From the NCBI GenBank assembly GCA_943735955.1, contig OX030959.1, positions 4,146,717-4,210,716 of the forward strand: a stretch of DNA of 64,000 nt, in the 5' to 3' direction. Position 1 is the stretch's first letter. Each line of letters opens with the position of its first letter. The notes beneath the pieces are model-generated. The model did no database searches. It saw only the letters and a list, made by a program, of their open reading frames with translations, and was not told the origin of the DNA. The position numbers were made by a program, and so were the translations under genes. This DNA comes from Piscicola geometra (taxonomy: Eukaryota > Annelida > Clitellata > Hirudinida > Piscicolidae). Of the stretch, positions 10,862-22,900 are shown piece by piece.

Positions 10862-13140
10862 CAAAAAATTCGGCTTGATAATTTGATTTAGAGTTTCAAC
10901 AGAACTTGGTTTGAAAAGATTTGATTTTAACTTAAAGACTAGATTGAATTTAGTACTATTTTTCTGATTTTATATAAATAATTGATTTTGCATAATGAGA
11001 CTTTGAAATTTAAATATGCTAAGGGAAACATTGAGAATTTCTTTCAGAGTGTTGAAAAATATTTTTCTTAAATTAATGTTTTTAATATAACTTTTGACAT
11101 TTTTCCAGTGATAAAAGGATTTTGACAAGATTCAATAATTGCGAAAATGAATTCATTTAATTGATTTGGGAATGAAATTCCGGGTTTTAAACGATCCAAA
11201 ATTACAACGGGCACATCAACAACAATTTGGCGTCTGATTTTCACAACTTTTATAATAAAAAATAAATAAGCAAATAAATAATAATTTTCTTTAAAGAATG
11301 CATATAAAATAAGAATGTAAAGATTTGTTTTAACAAAAAGAAGAAAGTGATCATATGAGTTCGAAGACAGTCTTGTACAAAAAAGCTTTTTCTTTTGGTT
11401 AAAACAACTTTTTTTTGTATAAATGCTTGCGACTACTTTATTCAATTTGTTAAAGTTAAAAAAATTAAAGCTGATATTGATAAAAGCGGGAAAAAAACGC
11501 AATAAATTGTCTAAAAAATTCAATTTTAAGGCTTTCATAAGGCCTATAAAAGCCTTCAAGTTAAATTCTTTCAAAAATCTGTCACTGTAATGAAGAAACA
11601 TTGGTTTTTAAGATTTGAGGGAGTGGTTGAGTGATTGATGAAGGTAAGGTTGCATGGTTGCCGGTCTTCCGAAACTGAAAGATTGTGAAAAAAGGCAATT
11701 AAAGCTATAAGTAAAAAACAATGTTCTTTCAAGTTAGGAAAAACAAAGAGAAATAAAAATGTTATGTAATTTTATTAGTTTAAGATTATTATAAAAAGGT
11801 TATTAATTATAATAAGTTATTTAAATTAAACAATTCAAAGTATAAAACCTAAAATGGAAAATCCTAAAAACAAACTTTCCATGAAAATGTTCGTGATATT
11901 TTGCTTTAGTGTCGATCCTTTAGTCATCAACTTTATTTTTCCGTTGAGACTTTTAGACAATTATTGATGTTTAAATAGGTGACAATTAAAAAATTCATTT
12001 TCCAATTTGTTTAATGAATAGTTTTGCATCAGAGAAACTTTGAAAGAGCTCAGGTAACCGATTGAAGATGGGTTTTAAATAAAAGTTAAATGTGATAGAA
12101 AGCCCTTACTGGGCCAACATCAAAAGAAACATGATGATATAAACAAGGCCCCAGCTCAATGGTTTGAGAAAACAACATTTCCACAGATTGATGAATGATA
12201 GGGTAGAAAAAGTTTTTTCAAAATGTTTTTTTAAGCTGACTGCAAATCTTTGCGAAAAACATTTCTGAAACAACTAAATAAGAAGGAAACGAGCAATTCA
12301 TAGAATTGAATACGGCTGCATCGTTTTGCAAGTTGGAATAATTGGTGCAAATTGAAATGAATTGTTTGAGTTTAGTTTCTGCTGACGAAAAAAGTCCAAA
12401 TTCCGATTTGTAAAAATCTGGTGTAAAACTATGAACAATACATTGATGTAAATCTATTGAATTTTTTGTAACAAACTGTACATGAATGAGAGAATAGATG
12501 TTCAAACATGAAGCCAAAGTATAATTTAAAGAGAACTCAATATGTAATCCTTAAAATTCAATTTAAATAGTTGATTGTAGGGAAGATGATGCGAGTTCGA
12601 TAAGTATCGTTGAAGAAAGAAACTGATGAAGTTTGAAACATTTTTGAATATCTGAAGTTTTATGTTTTAAAAAGTGAGTTGGAATACTCTCTAACAATCA
12701 ACATTTATACACTTTTAACATCAAAAAGCCTATTTCTGATCGTGTTCTCGACAGTTATGGCGTTTTATAGTTTTAATATTTGAAAAAACTAAACATCTCT
12801 TGAAGCTTTTTTAAAATAACGATTTCATTATTGCGCTTGGTCCCATTTTGTGCAAAGTTTTAAAAATTTGAAATAAAAATTGTAAAAATAGAAAATTAAA
12901 AACTGTAAAAATTAAAAATAAAAAAATTGTAAAAATAGAAAATAACAAGTTTATTAATTGTGGAAAAAACTTTAAAAATTGAAAGTTGAAAAAATTTAAA
13001 AATAAAAAAAGTGATACTTATTGAATAACTTTGGATTAGGTTAAAAAGTATTATCTCCCTATATTGTATATTAAATTCTTCAAAGGTAGCTTTGCTCTGT
13101 CAAAGGATGGTTTGAGAGAAGTCCATTTATCTTATGTATA
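10862..13140. other. AT-rich intergenic region upstream of the opsin, with unassigned open segments
   Basis: Two minus-strand segments read like protein but match nothing I recognise. One is at about 11085-11230 (RQIVVDVPVVILDRLKPGIS, then FPNQLNEFIFAIIESCQ), preceded by an ATCAG acceptor-like site. The other is at 12218-12517 (99 codons, Cys- and Phe-rich). They may be remnants of another transposon or of an unknown gene. Otherwise this is plain AT-rich DNA, ending at a short palindrome (13148-13172). Confidence 0.4.
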
Positions 13141-13179
13141 CAGATAGCATGGACTTCTTAATATAGTCCATGACAGATA

Positions 13180-13614
<435 letters not shown>

Positions 13615-13647
13615 CGTGTGTGGACGTGAGTAAACGAGTGTCGCAGC

Positions 13648-13679
13648 TATAAAAGAAGACCGTCAAAGTTGATTTCAGT
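13648..13679 (+). promoter_or_regulatory. core promoter of the opsin gene: TATA box plus arthropod-type initiator
   Basis: TATAAAAG sits at 13648-13655 and TCAGT at 13675-13679. The A of the initiator (13677) is 29 nt after the first T of the TATA box, which is the canonical spacing. This would give a 5'UTR of about 314 nt before the ATG at 13991. No clear RCSI-type photoreceptor element is visible, because the immediate upstream sequence is (TG)n. Confidence 0.65.
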
Positions 13680-13990
13680 GATTCTCTACAGAATTGCTTG
13701 CTCATTCAACTGCAGTTAGAAACCCTCAAAAAGATGAGTTTCATCTTTCTCCAGTCGTGAACAGATTCGCTGCAACCTTGTCGGAGTTTGACGTTCAGGC
13801 GTTGAACTCCATCGAAACAAACCAGTTCTCAACCTACACCTAGGCGTCAGTTATTCATCAAAGGCGACATCTCTTTGAAGAATTCTTGAAATTCGTCAGA
13901 GAAATAAGGCTCCAAAGTCTTTGAGAAAAAAAAATCACTAAAAGCGAAAAAATATCGCCAAAATAGTTTCAAAACAACCTCTGAAACAAG
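13677..13990 (+). other. predicted opsin 5'UTR
   Basis: Runs from the predicted initiator to the start codon, uninterrupted and less AT-rich than the flanks. Short upstream ATGs (for example near 13733) are followed quickly by stops. Confidence 0.5.
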
Positions 13991-16900
13991 ATGGCGGGTA
14001 TGGTGTCGGCTTTCGGCAACAGCAGCGGTGGCGGCAACTTCACGCTAGAAATGACGACTTACAGTCGCTACGACAAGCACGGAATGTACATCCACCCGCA
14101 TTGGGACCAGTATCGTGACATCATCGATGACGCTCCTCAGGCCTTTATGATGCTCCTCGGTGCGTTTGTTTGTATGCTGGCTTGTATGTGTGTTTTTGTG
14201 TGTGTATGTGTCTGTGTGGGTTTGTATGAGTGTGTGGGTTTGTTTGTTTGTGTGTGTGTGTTTTTGTGTCTGTGTTTGTGTCAGTGTGAGTTGGTGTGTC
14301 TGTTTTTGGATTTGAGTGGATTTATGTGTAAGTTTGCTATTAAGTGTAAACTTTTTGTGAAAGTTTTTGTATGTTTTTTTAGTGTGTTTTAGTCAATATT
14401 TATGTGTTTTTAGGATTTAAAAGATCTTTATGTAACAATTTTATGTTGATTTTATGCTTGAATAAACTAAGTGCCTAGTTTTTTTGAAATAAATGTTTTT
14501 CAAAATGTTTTTGTAATCTTGTGTGCATTACATGGTATTGTTACGAAAATATAAGCTTATCTGAGACTTTGACAAATCTTTCAACAACAAAACCTGTGAG
14601 AATTAAAGCAAAGAAACTTTTCACACAAATGTCATCCCTAGTCAGTTTTTTAAAACTAATTATTTGTCTGCAAAACGCTTCAAAGCTGGAAGTCTTGGAA
14701 AAATGTTTCTCTTCTTTTTCTTTTCTTGCTTAATTAACCAATTATTACATCAATTAAATTTTATATATTTTCAAATATGTTTTTTTAAATAACATAACTT
14801 TTAAGTTTTTGAAAACTTAAGCCTGAATAGTCGCTCTACAGCGAGCCACATGTCCAGTTTTTGTCAGTTCTCATCTTTTTTCATAAATATTTAACGTTGA
14901 TGTGCCATGATGCTCCAGAGAAACCTTTTTCTTAACGAAAAAAAAACAAAAAAATTTTTCTAGTAAAATTAAAATAAAAAGTTTATAAAAATAAATATTT
15001 CATTAAAAAAATATAGAATAATAATTTATATATAATAATAATTTATATATAATAATAATAATTCATATATAATATATCAAATAGATCGTATATATAAAAC
15101 ATATTTTAAATATGTAATATCTTTCAAATATATATTATATTAATTGTATAAATGATTAATATATACGAAATATTATATTAAACATTTTTTCTGTGTTGAC
15201 AAAAGTATATTAATAATTATTTTAAACTTTCATATTTTATATATTAAAATATTTATATATATAGGTTTATAGGTGCTGTACAAGTGATATATGAATGTGT
15301 TTAATTTTTCATTCTTAAAAAATATATTCTTTTTTATATCATTTTAAGTATCTACTCGGACTTCTACGTATCGATTAGTGACGGAGCATTAATCAAAGTA
15401 TGATGATGATGATCATCTAATGCTCGTATTCTAGTTTAGAGAACATTATCTCGTGTTCGTTCATCTCAAAACAACGCCAGTTATGTAATAAGACCTAAAA
15501 ATGAATAATAAAAAATGTAAGCAACAAAAATTATATTTACAAATAATTATATTAAAAAATGTGTCTTTTAAATGCTCTCAAAATAAAAATAGGAATCTAC
15601 CGTGAATGTATAAAATTAATAGTTTTTATGTTTAAGTAAGCAGTTTGAGAGGATTAAGCAAATAATTATAAAGATTTTAGTTCATAAGACAGTATAGTTT
15701 CTGGCAGTGAACATCAATAAGAAAATAGCTGGAAAGAAACTGGAATAATGCTAAAAACAGCTTTTCCAAATGTGATATTACAATTTGTAAAACTTCATAT
15801 TCTTAGCGTTTGGTAACTAGCAAAAATAGAAATCTTGAAAAAAAGAATTGTTTTTCATATTTTCTTGTTTTAGTATTTTCATTTACACGTGTTACTACTT
15901 AATTAATTATTTATTTTATTTATTATTACTCATACTTCACTGATGCATTTATATATAATCAAGTTTCTGAACTTTGTTTTAACTCAACATTTGTACATTC
16001 GGGCTTATAAAACTGTTCAAAGTAAGCTCACGTTAGTATATTTAGTGTTAATTTGTAAAAAAAACGCATAGTTCGACTAATGTTTGTATCGGTATGAAAG
16101 AGACATTCTAATCTTCTTTACTTTCGGCTGCTCCCATTATGATTCGCCACAACGATTTATCTCCACAGTCTTCTATTTCTGCATTTTCTTCTTTTTTCGG
16201 AACTTCTTCCATATTCCATCTCGATATCTCGGTACTTCCTATTCAGTCTTTTTATTTGATATTATTTATTTCTCAATTTTTAGCTTTTTTTTACCGATAT
16301 AAATCGTCTTTTTTTGCACGTGTCCAGACCATCTCAAACGTGTTTCTCTCACCTTGCCACCAAAACGTCTTGTTCCTCTGATATACTCATTTCTTATCTC
16401 TTCTAACCTCGTATACCCAGCAGAAAACCTCAGCATATTTAGTTCTGCTACCTTCAGTTCTGTTTCTTGTCTACAGTCAATACCGCTGTCTCTAGACGCT
16501 ACATCATCCCGGTTAACTAAAGTCATAGAAATATTTCTTTTCATATTTTGCAAACACGTTTTTATCACATATCACACTTGTTACCTTTCTACCCACACAC
16601 CATCCTGCGTGCACTCTCTTCTTTACTTTTCTGGAGTACTCCCAACTGCTTTCCATCGTTGCGTCCAGGCACTTGGAATTGTCTTCCATGCTCACTACTT
16701 CTCCCATGAAAGACATTCTTTTAAATCTGGCTTTTGTGTCAACTAAAAAATTGGTTAAGTTTAATAATGCATTTTTTTATTAGTTTTTTTAAATAGTTTT
16801 TTCTATTTAAAAAATCAAATATGTTTTGAAATTTGTTCGAGCTGCAAAGCTTTGTTATTTTCACGTTTTCAAGTTACTAAAACCACGTCAATCTCGTCCA

Positions 16901-19900
16901 AAAGCCGCTTGACTCGAGAAGTAATTTGAGAAATGTCATGGAGACGCTGAAAGTGTCAAACCTATTTGACAAAAATATTTTTAAGATTTCATTTATTTAT
17001 TTTTTGTTTATATTTACTTCATAGAAGTTATAAAAAAGAAAAGATATAAAACATCCATTATAAAAGGCTGGATGAAGAACGTGCTCGCAAACCTTTCGAC
17101 GCTGCATTAATCAAACTTTTCCCTTAAAATATCCCAACTGCATACTGCCACAGCGCCAAATACCCAGAATATTAGTTTATTTATATAAAAGATCTTTTAA
17201 AATACGAATTAATTATAACTTAAAAACATATTATATAGCAGAGTAGCAAATGATTTGATTAAAAAACAACACAGGTGTGTACATAACGATGGTTTCTACG
17301 ATCGGAACCATCGGAAACCTCATCGTTCTCTACATTTTCTCGACGTGAGTGGCCGCGCGGAGGTGGAGTGAAAGGGTGATGGTAAGGGAGGGGAGTGTTG
17401 GCAAGAGGTTGAGTGGTAAGGGGGGGGGGGTGTTCTGACAAAAGGGTGGTTCAATTATAAGTGGTGAGGGAATGGGTAGATAAACAGGAGTGGTGAAATA
17501 AAGGGGTGGTGAAATAAAGGGGTGGTTGAGTGGGTTGAAAAAAGATTGAATAAGGTTGAGTGATTTTTAAAGTAAAGACTGGCTAGCAATTGTTTTGATG
17601 TTTTAATAAAAAGTTTCAATAATTTATCAGATAAATGACCAGTATTGTATTAAATGAATATACTTTAAAATATCACTGAAAACATATTGTTTTATTTGAA
17701 AAATTATTGTTTTCTAATGGTTAAAGACATCCATAATTTTTCAATTAGAAATCTGTTAAAATATTTAAAATAGCTGAAAATTTAATTTCTAAACCTGCCA
17801 TACTAATCAAGACTAATGATAAACTTGTGTATTTTTCTAAATCTGTCGCTGTTTTCTGGATTACATCGTAGCAATTTTTTATCGTTTGCATTTTGCCTGC
17901 TTGGTCCATTAATGGTCGCACGTGACTGAGATTCTCAACGCGGGTTTGATCAACTCGTCATCCACAACTTCGTTTCGCGGTTTTTGTTGGCTGGAACGAT
18001 AATAGGATGAAACATCAATGAGCAACCGTTGGAGTTTCATGCTGAAAGTTTAATAATTTTTGAATTATTTTTAAACATGTGTGTTCACTTCACTTTTCAG
18101 GATCTTAAAAAGTGATGTGAAAACACAAAGGGATTAATTTGGCATTAATTTGTATTTCCAAGTAATTAATGAAGTTATTTAATTTGAAAAGCATAAATAG
18201 TTTAAAGCACGTCGCATGCAAAAACTTCTTTGAATTTAATAAGAAATGATTTTTAACGGTGCAAAAATGCAGTTCTAAGAAGAAAATGTCAAGTGGTCAA
18301 TCTTCATATTCTTCTAAATTCATAATGAAGGCTGGCTTCAACGTTGATTTCCTTTCCTTGTATGCATCTCACACCCATGTTTATGCTTACACGCTCTTTT
18401 ATTATTCTTCATTCTAAATCTAAATTTAGATCTCAAAAGTGTCTTTTTTGCAAAAAACTATTTTTCATTTTTGAAATCTAAATAGATTTTTTCTAGCTTT
18501 TAGCGTCATTTTCATCTTCACTCTTCTGTTTAGCGACTTCAAGTAGACGCCCTTCTCAGTTTCTTTTCAAACATTTCATAATTAACTCTTACATTTTTTT
18601 AATAATTTTGAATATTGTTACTATGAAAAAAAACTTTTCTTTCTTAGAAATACCTTTAGATGTTTATCTTCTTTAAATAATATCATTATTAGGAGTGTCT
18701 TCTCATTAATTCTACGTCTTCATGTTTTCTTCATTTCTTAGAAAATAAATTTTATGTTTTTTTAGATAAGTTAATTTTGAATGATATTTTGGTGGATTTA
18801 TATTTTATAAATAATTCATCATCCACCTGTCATTTACATTATTTTAAGACTCTTTTTCGAGTAATTAAACTGTTGAACCAACTATTTACTTTTCAAATAA
18901 TGATAAAGATTTTTTTTACATCTGATCTTTACTTTATTTTAAATTAATTAAATCTTATTTCTTCGGTTTCAATACAGACCTGATAACATCGTAACTTGTT
19001 TTAAACGATGCTTTTTTTCTCATTGAACCGAATAATCAGTTTTCAGTTTTTGTTTGGCTTGAAAAATTCATTTGAGAAAAGCTTTTGGTGATTTAAGCCC
19101 TATTTAAGCATGGCTTTTTTCATCATTCAATGGTGTTTTGGTAATTTCAATGAATAATTATACTTCAATTCGTTTTTGTAGAAAATGGAATTTCTAGTCT
19201 ATTTATTATTTTGTTTTGTTTAATAATTTTTCAATAAAGTCATTATAACTTTTGACTCTTTGGAGCCAACTTAATTTTTTTGTCCAAATGTTTTAATAAC
19301 CGTGAAAACACTAGAAAAAGCTTTTAAACTTAAGAATTTTACAGCTGATTCATAACAGTTTAACTATATTTAACGAATAAATTATTTCACTAAATCACAA
19401 TTATAAGAAATTGAATAAAAGGCAACTTAAGCTTAATTTTTCAAAACCGAAAAATATTTCGAAATTACGTAAGAAGCAAAAGTAATTTTCCGAGATGAAA
19501 CCTTTGTCCACGAAAATCTTTAAAATTTTATTTTTACCCATTCATCATCTCCGTGCTTCCGAAAAATGTAAAACCAGCTGTTTCTCTCATTTCATGACAG
19601 AGCCTTTTAAAAGCATTTTATTTTGCAACAGGATTTGTTTTAAATTTTTTAAGTATTCTATTCAAAATTATGAGAGTTCGTTACAATGTTTGCTTCGTTA
19701 CATTTTTTTCAATGCTGGTTTCAGCGTTCATAGAAGCGACTTTGAAACGAATATAAGGCTTGAAATTAAATTAACACATCAGAAAAGGGAGTGGGAAGGA
19801 GACAAAAAAACTGTAAATTTTAAAATGGGAAAAGTGAAAACTTTCTATCTATTTTCTTGGTATATAAAAAAGAGAGTCTGGTTTCATGTAATGGATTCAT

Positions 19901-22900
19901 TAGAATTTTTTTTTTAATTTAATTTTTTTTGAAAAAGAGATTTTAGCGCATGTTTAAACACACGAACATCTTAAGTGAGAATTACAGGCTCTGTGTCTTA
20001 ACACATTTTAGAAATGTGAGGAATTTAATAAATACGCTTTGGGTTCTGTGCTAAAAGATAATTCGTTAAAACAAACAAAAAGTTTATAAGCTGCAATTTT
20101 TGAATTTGGAGTTTAACAAAGTTAAAGTCGATGGCGCAACGAAATACAAGGAGAAATGGATGTGACTTGATGTCAATGGGTTTCTAGACCACGTTTTTCA
20201 GATGCTTTTATAGCGGTATAAAACATCAAACAAGTTCCTTAACAAGAGTAGTAAAACTTATAATTGAACTTTATATCGAGCTTTTATTTTCTTATTTGAA
20301 GAATACACTTCATAGTTCAAAAATTGTTTTATAATTATACACATAGTATTTTTTTCCGCAAAATTCACGCATTAATTTAAAAAACTTACATTTTAAGGCT
20401 TAACATCTCTTTTTTTTATAATGAACTTCTGGAAAAACTTACATTTTGATAGAATGTTCAAGGAATGAAAAATATGAAAAGTTGAAAGCAACAAAAGCTT
20501 CTAAACCCTTTGTTAACCTTTGTTGTTTGGGAGATTTGTGTTCTTGCTATAAGTAGGATGTAGAAGGTCTAATTAAGTGGACCAATGACGTTAAGTCTTG
20601 ACTTATTGCCATAAAAAATAGCAATTAAATAACATAGTTCGTTAAAGCAAATCTTTTTCTTCATTTAAGTCTATATTGTTATTCAGAATGCACTAAAATA
20701 ACTCATTTAAATGTAATTACAAACCCTGACAACGCGAAACATTTAAAAAAAAAAAAAAAAAAATTCTCTAATTTTTTTCCTCATGGCTATGCCCAACTAT
20801 CAATTATTTTGAAATTACTATCAGTCATACATTTTTTCACTTTATGTTTTTCGCCACTCTCGCCAATCATTCACTTTTCTACTAGAGCCATTTTATTCTA
20901 TTTTTCTCGATCATTATTCTCTTATCTCCATGACCCTCCATCCACCACCATCCCATCCTCTCCAAAACCCTACATCCACAACCCTTCTTCCACCACCATC
21001 CCATTATTACCAAAACCTTCCATCCGCCACCATCTCATCTACTCCACAACCTTCAATCCATCACCATCCCATCATCTCCAACACTCCACCTTTATCACAT
21101 TTCTACCGTCGCCAAAACCTTCTATCCATCACTATCCCATCCTAATCGTCTGTATTCATGACCATCCCAAAACACTCCACCATTCCATCCACTCTACATC
21201 CACCACCATCCCCTCCATCCCAAAACACTCCACCATTCCATCCACTCTACATCCACCACCATCCCTTCCATCTCAAAACACTCCACCATTCCATCCACTC
21301 TACATCCACCACCATCCCTTCCATCCCAAAACACTCCACCATTCCATCCACTCTACATCCACCACCATCCCTTCCATCCCAAAACACTCCACCATTCCAT
21401 CCACTCTACATCCACCACCATCCCCTCCAACCCAAAACACTCCACCATTCCATCCACTCTACATCCACCACCATCCCCTCCATCCCAAATAGAACTCCCG
21501 CCTTGAAAACTCCTTCGAACCTTCTCGTCATCAATTTGGCGCTCTGTGACCTCGGCTTCTCCGCCATCGTCGGCTTTCCCATGATGGCGATCGCTTGCTT
21601 CGAGAGGGATTGGATCTGGGGCTTCGTAGGTGCGTTTGGATGGATGCATGGATGCATGAATGAATGGATGCATGAATGGATGGATGCATGGATGCATGAA
21701 TGGATGGATGCATGGGTAGGTGGTTGGATGAATGGATCAATGGATGCACGGTTGGATGGATAAGAGAAGAGTAGAGAAAAGGGAGGAAAAACATGGAAAA
21801 AAGATAATGTTAGCCTTTTGTGTAAAGAAGTAAATTAGAAAATTAAAGAGATTCATAAAATAAACTTTAATTGAAACAAATTGGCTTATCGGAAGACCCT
21901 TTTTCGATAGGCTTTTTATCAGATCATTTTGAATAAGCAATTATTTAGATCTTACTGTTAATTTTAAAATGATTAAAAAGCTTAATGACATTTAAACGAT
22001 TTTTTTATATTCTGAAAAAAAAACTTCAAATTGAAAATTACCAAACTTGAAAGTAACTAAGAGATTCTCCAAGTACTTAAATTGGTATTTTTGTATTTAA
22101 GGTGATAATTTTTATTTTACTTTGGTATATTATGAAAAAACTATTAATAATATTAATAAACTAATTAGTTCATTAATATATTCTTGTATTTTTAGTATTA
22201 TTAAAACTTGGTAATTAAAACTCTAAAATAAATATATTTTTTATAATTTAATTTTAAATATTTTTCTTTAAAAGTCTATTTGCTTCAGATGTGACACCAA
22301 GATGTCCTGCTGACGTTTTCATTAGCATCTTTATAGCATGATCTTTAACTTTCTATTATAGAAAAACAAAAAAATGGAAAAATAAAAACATAAATCAAAC
22401 TCATGAATTTGATTTTCAAAACCTAATGAAAGAAAATTTGAAAAAGTATAAAAAAACATATTTCTTGAGTAAACAAGGTAAATTATCTTTCCTTTGACTT
22501 CATAGTTTTAGAGCAATTTTCAAACAATTACATACATTTTCTCTTACGTAAAACAAGGGATTTATTCTATAATTATAATTTAGAAAACTATTTTCAAAAC
22601 TTACTTTTACAATATGACAAATAAAATGCCAAAGCATTCGTTTAAACATTGTTGAACATTTTAATGTATGGGATTAAATTTTTTTCGTGCAACAGGGAAT
22701 TATATAACGGCGCAAACGATTCACAAAATGTTAAAATTTCATTTTTAAACTCTCTATATTTACATCTCGCAAAGATCTGTTTTATTAATAACTGAAACAA
22801 TCCCACACAGACACACATCTAAAACACATTCACACTCTTAAGTTTTTATCCAGGCCACATCTCACTCTACTGAACGATGCTTATTGTAAACTTTAAAAAA

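Noticed and set aside
21158..21763. A single ORF reading through the minisatellite, opsin exon 3 and the GGAT array
   Set aside because: The exon encodes opsin helices with exact splice phases to neighbours; the flanking peptide is repeat translation.
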